The notes beneath the pieces were generated by a model. It ran no database searches. It was not told where the DNA came from and was given only the letters and a program-made list of their open reading frames with translations. Below are positions 47,777-56,298 of a stretch of 64,000 nt of DNA, one piece after another. Source of the stretch: Pectobacterium carotovorum (GTDB taxonomy: Bacteria > Pseudomonadota > Gammaproteobacteria > Enterobacterales > Enterobacteriaceae); the NCBI RefSeq assembly GCF_900129615.1, contig NZ_FQWI01000011.1:1-64000 (forward strand), in the 5' to 3' direction. How positions within the stretch are numbered: position 1 is the stretch's first letter; the number at the start of each line of letters is the position of its first letter. The position numbers and the translations under genes are program-made.

Positions 47777-48475
47777 ATGCCACAGTGGATTGAACCTCTG
47801 TCGTGGATTGCGGGGATTTTTTGCGGTATAGTTTTACTTTCAGAAACTCTCATCAAGAATTTTAAGAAATTTAATAAAAAAATCAATAAAAACAAAACAT
47901 GGAAAGTTTTAGATGAAGCATTTCAAGGTTTTAGAATAGGAAATCCAATTGATAATTTAGGAGGTTCGAGGTTAGAAAAAATTGCAAGAGAAGGAATAGG
48001 AAACATAAAAATATCAAAAATAAAATTAAAAAACGGAAATGAACTCAGCATTACCTACGACAGTATAAAAAATCGTATCATTTATATGGAGATTGATTGG
48101 AATCAAAATAAAAGTGGTGAAAAAACTGGCATTAATGGGTTAACTTTCGGAAAAACAACATTAAGTGAAATAAGAAAAAAGTATCAAAGCAATGGCTTTT
48201 CATACAAAGAAAGATCTTTTATAAAAAGTGGTGACGTAACTGCTACATTTAACGCCTTTGAGTTAAAAAGCTCACCAAACGACATTATTGTTTTTGTCAC
48301 AAAAACTTCAGAAAAAATTGAAAATGAAATAAAAACGAATAAAACCAAAAAAATAAATAAAGTAGGGGGAATTTTCACGCTAGACGCAATAATCATTTCC
48401 GATGAATCATATTTAGATAACATATGGGGAGAAGAAAAAATTTATGACCCGATTAGCTCACCAATTAGAATATAG
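47777..48475 (+). CDS. Unknown AT-rich membrane-anchored protein
   Basis: I do not recognise this 232-residue protein. Residues 8-24 form one hydrophobic segment (WIAGIFCGIVLLSETLI), followed by a lysine/asparagine-rich linker and a globular part that starts around residue 50 (GFRIGNPIDNLGG) and includes GINGLTFGKTTLSEIRKKY. The N-in or N-out topology is unclear. Its base composition is far more AT-rich than the core genes here, so it was probably acquired. It follows the second C-like regulator by 19 bases and may be the gene controlled by it. No nuclease or methylase motif is seen. Confidence 0.7.
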   Translation: MPQWIEPLSWIAGIFCGIVLLSETLIKNFKKFNKKINKNKTWKVLDEAFQGFRIGNPIDNLGGSRLEKIAREGIGNIKISKIKLKNGNELSITYDSIKNRIIYMEIDWNQNKSGEKTGINGLTFGKTTLSEIRKKYQSNGFSYKERSFIKSGDVTATFNAFELKSSPNDIIVFVTKTSEKIENEIKTNKTKKINKVGGIFTLDAIIISDESYLDNIWGEEKIYDPISSPIRI

Positions 48476-48627
48476 AACATTCATGTTATTTGTTTTAATA
48501 AAAAGCCACGCTATAAATAAATTCATTCTATTCAGGAAGCAAAGCAGTATGAGTCACTTCACATTCCGTGGGGATAATTGCACTCACCTAGCCGTTCGAT
48601 ATTGGTAGATACAATGTCAACGCTGCG

Positions 48628-49080
48628 CTAGCTGTTGCGCCGGAAACCGTATTCCTCATAAAACGCCGCAGCCCGTGCATCTTTCGCATCAACAATCAGC
48701 ACTCGCACCCCCATCGTATTACGCACAGATAACGCCATATTCACAGCATGTCCAAGCAAAAGTTGTCCGTAACCTTTCTTCTGTTCAGCAGTCGATACCG
48801 CCAAACGCCCCATACGCATAGCAGGCACCGGATATCCAGGCAGTCGCTTACGGTCATTTTCACTGAGCTCGTGCAAATATAAGTGTGCTGCGGACAATGA
48901 GCAGTAGCCCAGAATACAGGTAGGCTGCGACTCATCGAGCAGGATATGAGTCGTAGCGATTCCATCACGCTGATGTTGCGAGGCTCGCTTTTGTAGGTAA
49001 TCATCAAGAGCCAAAACACCACAAGAAAAACTTGAACGGTCATGGCGGCGGCCGTCCAACAATGAAAATATCAGAGCCAT
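48628..49080 (-). CDS. GNAT-family toxin of a TacT/AtaT-like toxin-antitoxin pair
   Basis: This 150-residue acetyltransferase resembles TacT/AtaT toxins, which acetylate aminoacyl-tRNA and stop translation. It shows the typical start (FSCGVLALDDYLQKRA), GYCSLSAAHL, PAMRMGRLAVSTAEQKKGYGQLLLGHA (acetyl-CoA loop) and AAAFYEEYGF. The gene starts 3 bases after the antitoxin stop. The pair is expected to be an addiction module; target and activity are inferred from family. Confidence 0.85.
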   Translation of the reverse strand: MALIFSLLDGRRHDRSSFSCGVLALDDYLQKRASQHQRDGIATTHILLDESQPTCILGYCSLSAAHLYLHELSENDRKRLPGYPVPAMRMGRLAVSTAEQKKGYGQLLLGHAVNMALSVRNTMGVRVLIVDAKDARAAAFYEEYGFRRNS

Positions 49081-49083
49081 AGG

Positions 49084-49353
49084 TTAGCGTTTCATCAAAT
49101 TGGCAGCCCCTTCCATCGCTTTATGCAAACGATCATTAGGCAGAAACGGCTGATTCAACGCAGCCAAGAAACGGCGAGATTCTTGCTCAGAAAGCGTAAC
49201 AGCGGTATCTGCGGCAATGGCGGTATCCGCTTCACGCAACACCGCATCACGCACAAATGCAGAAACAGCGATACCACGTAATGCGGCAGCCTTAGTGATG
49301 CGTTCTTTATCGTGAGCATTCAACCGAAGATCTAAACGAGCAGTAGTAGTCAT
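49084..49353 (-). CDS. DUF1778 (ribbon-helix-helix) antitoxin
   Basis: This 89-residue protein has an N-terminal ribbon-helix-helix (TARLDLRLNAHDKERITKAAALRGIAVSAFV) and a C-terminal tail (SEQESRRFLAALNQPFLPND) of the DUF1778/TacA type that wraps the GNAT toxin. AGGAGG precedes the ATG. It should repress its own operon through a palindrome just upstream. Confidence 0.88.
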   Translation of the reverse strand: MTTTARLDLRLNAHDKERITKAAALRGIAVSAFVRDAVLREADTAIAADTAVTLSEQESRRFLAALNQPFLPNDRLHKAMEGAANLMKR

Positions 49354-49366
49354 AGTGACCTCCTTT

Positions 49367-49387
49367 TGTACGTAATTTTACCGTACA
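49367..49387. promoter_or_regulatory. Candidate operator of the GNAT/DUF1778 pair
   Basis: TGTACGTAA and TTACCGTACA form an inverted repeat with one extra base, 14 bases before the antitoxin start. Ribbon-helix-helix antitoxins usually bind such sites. Confidence 0.6.
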
Positions 49388-49674
49388 GAAAAAGATTGCG
49401 CCACCGTTTGTGGTTGGATAATTTGTCACCACTTAAATCTGTCTAATCCCGAAACACCAATCCAATGAAACTACTTTGCAACGTTGTCGTTTTTAAGTTA
49501 AAAATCCAGTGGATTGAAAACTTACAAGGAGACCATCCTGTACGCCGCAAAAACGTTATCAGGACGGTAGTAATAAAGCCTCTTACTTGAAATCGACACA
49601 AAGAAAAAATAATAAAAAATAACTAGTTATATAAAACAGCCAATACTGCCGGGATTATCAAAAGAGGTAACATC
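49388..49674. other. Gap between the toxin-antitoxin pair and the HigA-like gene
   Basis: Nothing certain is visible here. A 41-codon frame at 49467-49592 sits where a HigB/RelE toxin gene would be expected upstream of the HigA-like gene, but its sequence shows no convincing toxin motif. Confidence 0.4.
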
Positions 49675-50013
49675 ATGGCAATCATCACCCAATCCACTAA
49701 ATTCGAAAAAGTCATTAGCCACGATGATGCAATGGTTGCGGAACTACGAGAAAATCCTGGATACGCAGAAATATACCTCCAGACAGCGCTAGAGGATATT
49801 TATGAGGAAGGTGGCATCGCGGCATTCCTGACAGCATTACGCCGTGTTGTTGAAGCGCGTGGCGGAGTGGGCGAAATAGCCAAAAAATCGGGACTGTCTC
49901 GCCAACAGCTATACAGAACATTGTCTGAAAATGGCAACCCGACGCTGACGACGCTCACCGAAATCACCAGAGCCGCAGGCGTTCGACTGATTCCCTATAC
50001 TCACAATAACTAA
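49675..50013 (+). CDS. HigA-like addiction module antidote protein
   Basis: This 112-residue protein has the pattern of HigA/'addiction module antidote' antitoxins: an N-terminal helical part (YLQTALEDIYEEGGIAAFLTALRRVVEARGG) and a C-terminal helix-turn-helix (VGEIAKKSGLSRQQLYRTLSENGNPTLTTL). AGAGG precedes the ATG. Its usual partner, a RelE/HigB-type toxin, is expected directly upstream but is not found. It may be a solitary antitoxin, and lies 33 bases from the left guaA-end repeat. Confidence 0.85.
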   Translation: MAIITQSTKFEKVISHDDAMVAELRENPGYAEIYLQTALEDIYEEGGIAAFLTALRRVVEARGGVGEIAKKSGLSRQQLYRTLSENGNPTLTTLTEITRAAGVRLIPYTHNN

Positions 50014-50046
50014 AAATATCAGTAGCTCAAGAGCCCAGAAAGACGT

Positions 50047-50130
50047 AAAAAACCCGCAGTTACGCGGGTTTAGATATTTTTTGCTGTTTAGCACAACGCT
50101 ATTTCAGACGCTGGCTTATTCCCACTCGAT
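50047..50130. repeat. Left copy of the guaA-end direct repeat (attachment-site-like)
   Basis: These 84 bases repeat the guaA terminator, the short downstream sequence and the last 12 coding bases plus stop of guaA. They match positions 54532-54617 except for one substitution and a two-base gap. In guaA orientation, identity stops right where guaA codon sequence would continue. This is the pattern left by site-specific recombination into the guaA 3' end. Confidence 0.85.
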
Positions 50131-50305
50131 TGTAAGTCAAAGTAACTTACCAATTAAAATCAATAAATTAGATAAAAATATTGAATACCATTCAAAATAC
50201 TACGATGTCATTCTACATGAGCCCATTGATAGTCTACGTTACATTACCTTACTTGACGCCGTCATTCAGGCGCAGGGACTGGTCGCGGCCTTAACCCCCA
50301 TTTAG
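50131..50305 (+). other. Orphan short reading frame at the left end of the guaA insertion
   Basis: An open frame runs from the repeat into unique sequence and ends at 50305. It reads SNLPIKINKLDKN, then YYDVILHEPIDSLRYITLLDAVIQAQGL. I do not recognise it. It has no ribosome site and may be the 3' end of a gene lost from the element, or simply a terminal sequence of the element. Confidence 0.3.
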
Positions 50306-50329
50306 TAAATCAAAAGGCAATAACAACAC

Positions 50330-52168
50330 TCAGGCCATGATTCGGATTTGATCAGATGCTAATAGCTTGCTTTCAATGAGTTCATCTCGTGCTCCATCTG
50401 GGTCACTGGTGAAGAGTACGATACGCAGATCCTCCTCCGCACGGGAGAACGAGACATATGCAAGTTTCTGAGTTACAGAACGTTGCCGCTCAGAAGGCTC
50501 GCCAGCAGTGAGCGGGGTTAGAGTCTTACTAAAGCTGTATTGGTTCCATGCGGCTTCGACATCGTCATAGACGACCAATACTTTTGGATACTCCTCCCCC
50601 TTAACGCCATGCTGAGTACTATAAGCGGTATTGTTGTTAAGAAAATCAGCATAACGGGATACCATCTCAGGCGTCATTTTGAACAGCGAGTCTGCGAGCC
50701 AGTCTCCTTTATCAAGACTATGAAGATCCTTATCGAACAGCTCAGCCCGAGGGGCACGATCAAGATGCTCACTCAGCCTTTCAGAAGGCTGGATGATCTG
50801 ATTCTCGATACAAAAACGAAGGATCGCTCCGATCGTCTCCGTATCCCACAAAGTCTGCAATTGCCCAAGCAAAGCCCTCGAAGTCTCAATCATCAATTTC
50901 AGTGATTTTTCCGCATTTAATCCATCGATCGCGAAAGCTGGACTATCGCGACGAAGCAAATTGATAATGTTTCGTTCATCACCCTGACGTTGAGCATAGA
51001 TAAGAGGGCAAATCGTCGAAAGAAATGGTTTGAGAAGAAAATGGGTACCTTCCTCAAAAGCATCCTTTGCGCGGGACGACGCAAAATCGCCAGTGAAAAG
51101 ACGGTTGAGGTCAGCAAAGCCAAGCCGACGTGCGATCATTTGACGTGCCAGAAAGAGTTTCATGACATCATCGCGATCTGTCCAGCCCCACTCTTCGACT
51201 GCAGCATCCATACGAGCTAGCGCCCGCTCAATCTGGTCTTCTGAGTAGCGCCTGCGTGGCTCCGATGGCTCTTCTGCCCCAATAAGCAAAAATTCGACAC
51301 TACCTTCACGTGCAGCATTTTCGCCAGCGGCATACTGTTCAACATCTCCCCGATAAGCATTGAGAAGTCGGATGACGCTCTGGGAACATCGGAAATTTTC
51401 CCTTTTCTTGATGACTTCACCTTTGTCAGGCGGTGCAAAATTACCTGCACTCCGGTCGTAAATTTGTTGCCAAGGGTCACCAAAATAACCGATCAAAGGA
51501 AGTTCAGCACCCGAACTAACGAGATTGAGCCCTGAAACGATACCCTCAAATGTATCCTGTGCTTCATCGATAAAGATGTAAGGGAAACGTAGGCCGATGA
51601 TCCGTCTGAGGGTTTCATTATTTGCAAGTAAGTAGCTTGCAATCTCAATGACGTCGTCGTGGCCGATCTGTCCTTTTGCGTAATCGCTGAAGCTCGTGTC
51701 GGCATAGTCAAAATGTTTGATTGAGGAGAGAAGTTCAAGCTCCTCAGTCAACCGTTCAATTTTTGCACGGGCATTTAGTGCCTTCTTGCTGTTACCACCG
51801 TTATCATCTTCCCTAGCCTTTTCTATAAGCTTTGGAATCCTACTCTCGCAGAGCGCTTGCCTAATATTTTCGTGAAAACGACTTATCTGTTCCCACAAAA
51901 ATCCATGCAGAGTTGAAATCCGGTATAGCTCATCGAACCCCAGCCTCCCCTTGATGATCTCAACTGCACGCTTGGTAAAGGTAATACAGGCAATGCGTTG
52001 ACCATTTTTTCTAAGGAAATGCCCCTCTTTGTGCCTAACCCGACTAAGAGCATCAACGAGGGAGCTAGTCTTGCCCGCCCCCGCACCAGCTATCATCGCA
52101 AAGCTACGATGGTCATCTATGCATTCTCGGACTTGAATATCCGCGTCGCTTTCTACCCATGTCACCAT
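50330..52168 (-). CDS. gajB: UvrD/PcrA-like helicase, Gabija GajB-type
   Basis: This 612-residue SF1 helicase has Walker A AGAGAGKT (27-34), motif Ia ITFTKRAVEI, Walker B IDEAQD (200-205), a motif III-like GDPWQQIYDRS, and late motifs VKGEEYPKVLVV and AYVSFSRAEEDLRI. Paired with an upstream class 2 OLD nuclease, it fits GajB of the Gabija anti-phage system. It is longer than the founding B. cereus GajB (about 490 residues). I chose ATG 52168, after GGGAG, 13 bases after the gajA stop; the ORF upstream to 52240 would overlap gajA. Confidence 0.85.
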   Translation of the reverse strand: MVTWVESDADIQVRECIDDHRSFAMIAGAGAGKTSSLVDALSRVRHKEGHFLRKNGQRIACITFTKRAVEIIKGRLGFDELYRISTLHGFLWEQISRFHENIRQALCESRIPKLIEKAREDDNGGNSKKALNARAKIERLTEELELLSSIKHFDYADTSFSDYAKGQIGHDDVIEIASYLLANNETLRRIIGLRFPYIFIDEAQDTFEGIVSGLNLVSSGAELPLIGYFGDPWQQIYDRSAGNFAPPDKGEVIKKRENFRCSQSVIRLLNAYRGDVEQYAAGENAAREGSVEFLLIGAEEPSEPRRRYSEDQIERALARMDAAVEEWGWTDRDDVMKLFLARQMIARRLGFADLNRLFTGDFASSRAKDAFEEGTHFLLKPFLSTICPLIYAQRQGDERNIINLLRRDSPAFAIDGLNAEKSLKLMIETSRALLGQLQTLWDTETIGAILRFCIENQIIQPSERLSEHLDRAPRAELFDKDLHSLDKGDWLADSLFKMTPEMVSRYADFLNNNTAYSTQHGVKGEEYPKVLVVYDDVEAAWNQYSFSKTLTPLTAGEPSERQRSVTQKLAYVSFSRAEEDLRIVLFTSDPDGARDELIESKLLASDQIRIMA

Positions 52169-52181
52169 GCTATTCTCCCTC

Positions 52182-54275
52182 TTAGACAACGACTTCTGTA
52201 TCCACAGCCGCTGATAGCTGGGGTAATAAGCGTGACTCAAGCCAACTCAATCCTTCGGCAATATACCTAGGGACAGTCCATTCCTGAGTGCAAGCCAATA
52301 TATCCATGGCGAAATCGGTCTTTTTGAAACTATCTGACCGAACTCTCTCGTAGACGACCTGGTAAACATCGCTAAGAGGGACGTGGACGTTGGTGCCGAT
52401 AGATAACGTACCGGATCGAAGTAGCCCAAGATTCTCATAGACGATTGCCTCTTCTAAAGTTCGCGGACGAAGTGTCGCGTTCGTCACACCATCTGTGACC
52501 AAAATATCCGTCTGAAAGGCAATGCAGCGATCCTTATCAGTGTGTTGTTTCTCGGCAGAAGTCAATGCCATCAAATCGGCGATTGTAGTCTGCCCGCAAA
52601 GTTTTTTTAGAGATGCGTTAGAGGTCCTTGCTCCGACTACATCTGCTCGACAGGCGCTCGGATGGCCGGTAGGTGCCACAGAATCAATATCAGTGATAAC
52701 AAGGTAGGGGATATGAAGGAAGCTGAGCAGACCTTCGAAGCGGTGGGCATAGGCCCCTCCGACTTCTAGGATTGTTAGATATACAGTCCTCAATCGCCCT
52801 GCAGCACGTTCGATCATGGATGGCATTAGCAGTTTCTCAACTGCACCTTCGACAAGTATGGCGGCATCAGCAAAAAATAGGTCGCAGTGTGTAAGGCGTA
52901 AATAGCGTTTCAGGAAGGCTAGCGATTCTGACGGGGAAACAAGGTTACCATCTACCATCTCCACTTCCGGCTGGAAAGTCCGTAGACTTCGAACCATTGA
53001 GGCATTGCGAATACGAGTCGCTCCTATTTCACCCTCGCTGTAACAGCGCTGGAAATAGCGAACTTTCTCAAAGTCCACAGCTTCCATGATATGAGAAGAG
53101 TGTGTGGTTACGACAAGTTGTGGCACTAGATTAGGTTCGCCAGCCGCCTCAGCGGACTGGTTGATTACCTGCCATATATTAGAGATGAAAGTTTGTTGTA
53201 CCTGAGCGTGAAGGTGAACCTCTGGTTCTTCAATAAATATCATCAGGCACAAAGGCCTGTTTTCAGTGGTCATTACCCACTGAGAATGAAAGTGCCGGGC
53301 CTGAATAGCCATAAATATTAAATTTTTAAAACCAAGACCGTTATATAACTCGGGAAGTTCATGCTTTCGGCTAGGGTCAATATAAAGCAGCTCGGTATTT
53401 CCACGCAGTGCAGTTTCAGGGCTAAGTGACGAGATAATCTGTAATTCTCGATCATTGATCGATGGTACACCAAGGTGTTTGATGAGGTCGATCAGCGGGG
53501 CAAACTGCTTTGCATAGTGATCTGTCAGCTGTTTGTTATTATCATCGATTACTTTGTGAGCATCTGCTGCATGACCGACTTGCTCAAGATTCTTTTGGTA
53601 GAAGGTGGAGAAAGCCGATGAGAGCCGGTTACTACGGCTGCTATCGTCATCGTTAATATTGCGCTGCGCGTCCACAAACTCTACCCGTATAAGATTCTTC
53701 AGAAGGCGTTTACCTTCATCAGGATCAAGGTGATTAGTTAGGATCTCTGGCGGTGCTCCCTCCTGAATTTTCTCATCGAGAGAGGAGTAGCAAACTGCAA
53801 AATGTCGTCCAAGATTTCCACCAAGCGCTAAATATTGCGACAGCGACTTAGAGCGGATCCCACCTTCCATTGGTGGATAAGCGGCGTCGTAATTGTCACG
53901 TAACTTCTTTGGTTCCGAGACTTCATACGACAGCCGAATTCCTACTCGAGTGAAATCCGAAAGTTTTGGCAACAGTGTGAAAACTCTACCGAAACCGATG
54001 CTCTCGGGATCAATGGTGAACCAAATATCAAGACTAATTTTGGGAAGCTGGGCAGCATCTCCGGTCGTTGCAAATGTGTCGAAATCAGGCATTCGGGCAA
54101 CGGAGAAATCGTGAATCTTAAAATCGCGTCCGCCAAGAAAGCAGCGAAAAATTGCGGTGGCAGAAGTCTTACCGCTGTTATTGGGTCCAACAAAAATGGA
54201 TTCCCTATCTTCAAGGTCAATCTGAACATTTTCCAGTCGGCGGAAATTCCGAATTGCTACACCACTTACTTTCAT
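52182..54275 (-). CDS. gajA: OLD-family ATPase/TOPRIM endonuclease, Gabija GajA-type
   Basis: This 697-residue protein has an ABC/SMC-like ATPase half with Walker A GPNNSGKT (30-37), a Walker-B-like CLMIFIEEPEVHLH (343-356) and the H-loop VVTTHSSHI (389-397). The TOPRIM domain follows with E476 in ILVEGAVEKL and D529/D531 in ITDIDS, the metal-binding residues of OLD nucleases. GajA is a nucleotide-controlled DNA nickase that acts with GajB. At 697 residues it is longer than the founding GajA (about 580), with an extended C-terminus. The 256 bases upstream, to the right guaA-end repeat, should hold the promoter. Confidence 0.88.
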   Translation of the reverse strand: MKVSGVAIRNFRRLENVQIDLEDRESIFVGPNNSGKTSATAIFRCFLGGRDFKIHDFSVARMPDFDTFATTGDAAQLPKISLDIWFTIDPESIGFGRVFTLLPKLSDFTRVGIRLSYEVSEPKKLRDNYDAAYPPMEGGIRSKSLSQYLALGGNLGRHFAVCYSSLDEKIQEGAPPEILTNHLDPDEGKRLLKNLIRVEFVDAQRNINDDDSSRSNRLSSAFSTFYQKNLEQVGHAADAHKVIDDNNKQLTDHYAKQFAPLIDLIKHLGVPSINDRELQIISSLSPETALRGNTELLYIDPSRKHELPELYNGLGFKNLIFMAIQARHFHSQWVMTTENRPLCLMIFIEEPEVHLHAQVQQTFISNIWQVINQSAEAAGEPNLVPQLVVTTHSSHIMEAVDFEKVRYFQRCYSEGEIGATRIRNASMVRSLRTFQPEVEMVDGNLVSPSESLAFLKRYLRLTHCDLFFADAAILVEGAVEKLLMPSMIERAAGRLRTVYLTILEVGGAYAHRFEGLLSFLHIPYLVITDIDSVAPTGHPSACRADVVGARTSNASLKKLCGQTTIADLMALTSAEKQHTDKDRCIAFQTDILVTDGVTNATLRPRTLEEAIVYENLGLLRSGTLSIGTNVHVPLSDVYQVVYERVRSDSFKKTDFAMDILACTQEWTVPRYIAEGLSWLESRLLPQLSAAVDTEVVV

Positions 54276-54531
54276 ATAATCCCCCTCCCTGACACATTAA
54301 GAAAACAATCCGAAAACTGGTGCTCCTCGCTCCGTTTGCAATCCTATTCTATCTGTAACAACCAGACTCTTTTTACCATACCTATTATGTGATTGGGGGA
54401 TGTAGTGGTCACAGCTTTAGAGTTTTTTCAGCGCAATAGTTGTAATCCATCTGGCGTAAAACCATCTCAAATTCCATTTGAAAAATGAGTTTCTCATGCG
54501 ATAGCTGCCTGAAAATGCCAGACATAAAAAC

Positions 54532-54556
54532 AAAAAACCCGCAGTTACGCGGGTTT
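54532..54556 (-). terminator. Rho-independent terminator of guaA
   Basis: On the minus strand, AAACCCGCGTAACTGCGGGTTTTTT forms a stem-loop with a T-run, about 47 bases after the guaA stop. An identical terminator is present in the left repeat copy. Confidence 0.9.
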
Positions 54557-54617
54557 AGATGTACTTTTTGCTGTTTAGCACAACGCTATTTCAGACGCTG
54601 GCTTATTCCCACTCGAT
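54532..54617. repeat. Right copy of the guaA-end direct repeat, within guaA end and terminator
   Basis: This is the copy attached to the intact guaA gene: last four codons, stop, short spacer and terminator. It matches the left copy at 50047-50130 in 83 of 86 aligned positions (one substitution and a two-base gap). The 4.5 kb between the copies carries only gajA, gajB and a short orphan frame. Confidence 0.85.
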
Positions 54618-56180
54618 CGTCGCAGGTGGCTTGCCCGATACGTCATAAACGACGCGAGAGATGCCGTCGACTTCGTTGATGATGCGGTTGGAGACGCGGC
54701 CGAGGAAGTCGTATGGCAGGTGTGCCCAGTGCGCGGTCATAAAGTCGATGGTTTCTACCGCGCGCAGCGCGACAACCCAATCGTATTTACGGCCATCGCC
54801 CATCACGCCCACGGAACGAACTGGCAGGAAGACGGTGAATGCCTGGCTGACCTTGTTGTACAGGTCGGCTTTGTGCAACTCTTCGATGAAGATCGCATCC
54901 GCACGACGCAGCAGGTCGCAGTATTCTTTCTTCACTTCACCCAGCACGCGTACGCCCAGACCTGGGCCAGGGAACGGATGACGGTACAGCATGTTGTACG
55001 GCAGACCCAGTTCCAGACCGATCTTGCGTACTTCGTCTTTGAACAGCTCTTTCAGCGGCTCAACCAGACCCAGCTTCATCTCTTTCGGCAGGCCACCCAC
55101 GTTGTGGTGTGACTTGATCACGTGCGCTTTGCCCGTCGCAGAAGCCGCAGATTCGATCACGTCTGGGTAGATGGTGCCTTGCGCCAGCCATTTCACTTGT
55201 TCTTGCTTGCTGGCTTCTTCATCGAACACTTCAACGAACACGCGACCGATAATTTTACGCTTGGCTTCCGGCTCATCTTCACCCGCCAGTTCGCTCAGGA
55301 AGCGATCTTCCGCCGCCACGTGAACAATGTTCAGACCGAACTGATCGCCGAACATTTCCAGAACTTGATCGGCTTCGTTCAGACGCAGCAGGCCGTTATC
55401 GACAAACACACAGGTCAGACGATCGCCAATCGCACGGTGCAGCAGCATCGCAGTAACAGAAGAATCCACGCCGCCAGACAGGCCCAAAATCACGTGATCG
55501 TTGCCTACCTGCTCACGAATACGGTTCACCGCATCGTCGATAATCTTGGCTGGTGTCCACAGCACTTCACACTGGCAGATATCAAGAACAAAACGCTCCA
55601 GCATGCGCTGGCCCTGACGGGTGTGCGTCACTTCCGGGTGGAACTGCACGCCGTAAAAACGCTTCTCTTCGTTCGCCATGATGGCAAACGGACAGGTATC
55701 GGTACTGGCAACGGTCTCAAAGCCTTCTGGGATCGCCGTTACTTTATCGCCGTGGCTCATCCAGACATCCAGCAGCGGTGCACCTGTGGCGCTCAACGCA
55801 TCCTGAATATCACGCACCAGCGCGCTATCCGTTTTCACTTCTACCTGCGCATAACCAAACTCACGCTCGTTGGAACCTTCAACGTGGCCACCCAACTGCA
55901 TCGCCATCGTCTGCATGCCATAGCACACGCCTAATACCGGTACGCCAGCATTGAAAACGTATTCTGGCGCACGCGGGCTGCCAAACTCGGTGGTGCTTTC
56001 CGGGCCACCGGACAGGATGATCCCGTTCGGATTAAACCCACGAATCTGTGCTTCCGTGACATCCCATGCCCACAGTTCACAGTAAACGCCCAGTTCACGC
56101 ACGCGACGTGCAACCAGTTGCGTGTACTGTGAGCCGAAATCCAGAATAAGAATGCGGTGTTGATGAATGTTTTGAGTCAT
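54603..56180 (-). CDS. guaA: GMP synthase (glutamine-hydrolysing) GuaA
   Basis: This enzyme converts XMP to GMP, using glutamine as nitrogen donor. The 525-residue product equals E. coli GuaA in length. The class I glutamine amidotransferase domain has C86 in [11 protein letters not shown] and the catalytic FHPEVTHT; the ATP pyrophosphatase domain has the P-loop [13 protein letters not shown]; the C-terminal dimerisation domain ends in IEWE. ATG 56180 matches the E. coli start (MT-NIH-HRIL); ATG 56189 is also possible. The 3' end is a known insertion hotspot in bacteria, and a duplicated guaA end lies 4.5 kb away. Confidence 0.95.
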   Translation of the reverse strand: MTQNIHQHRILILDFGSQYTQLVARRVRELGVYCELWAWDVTEAQIRGFNPNGIILSGGPESTTEFGSPRAPEYVFNAGVPVLGVCYGMQTMAMQLGGHVEGSNEREFGYAQVEVKTDSALVRDIQDALSATGAPLLDVWMSHGDKVTAIPEGFETVASTDTCPFAIMANEEKRFYGVQFHPEVTHTRQGQRMLERFVLDICQCEVLWTPAKIIDDAVNRIREQVGNDHVILGLSGGVDSSVTAMLLHRAIGDRLTCVFVDNGLLRLNEADQVLEMFGDQFGLNIVHVAAEDRFLSELAGEDEPEAKRKIIGRVFVEVFDEEASKQEQVKWLAQGTIYPDVIESAASATGKAHVIKSHHNVGGLPKEMKLGLVEPLKELFKDEVRKIGLELGLPYNMLYRHPFPGPGLGVRVLGEVKKEYCDLLRRADAIFIEELHKADLYNKVSQAFTVFLPVRSVGVMGDGRKYDWVVALRAVETIDFMTAHWAHLPYDFLGRVSNRIINEVDGISRVVYDVSGKPPATIEWE

Positions 56181-56298
56181 GAGGAGCATGTTCCAAAAAG
56201 CAAAAGACAAAAGCGAAAAGTAAACCCAGCTAACCGCTCCGCCTCATTCAAAGGCAGAGCGGCGCAAAATAGTACAGGGTTTATGGCATTAAATCACC

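Noticed and set aside
49467-49592. A 41-codon frame upstream of the HigA-like gene as possible HigB/RelE toxin
   Set aside because: Too short and without the conserved toxin residues; kept only as a note on the gap.
50131-54531. An integrase or recombinase gene within the guaA-flanked unit
   Set aside because: No frame there shows tyrosine or serine recombinase motifs; the two large genes account for nearly all the sequence.
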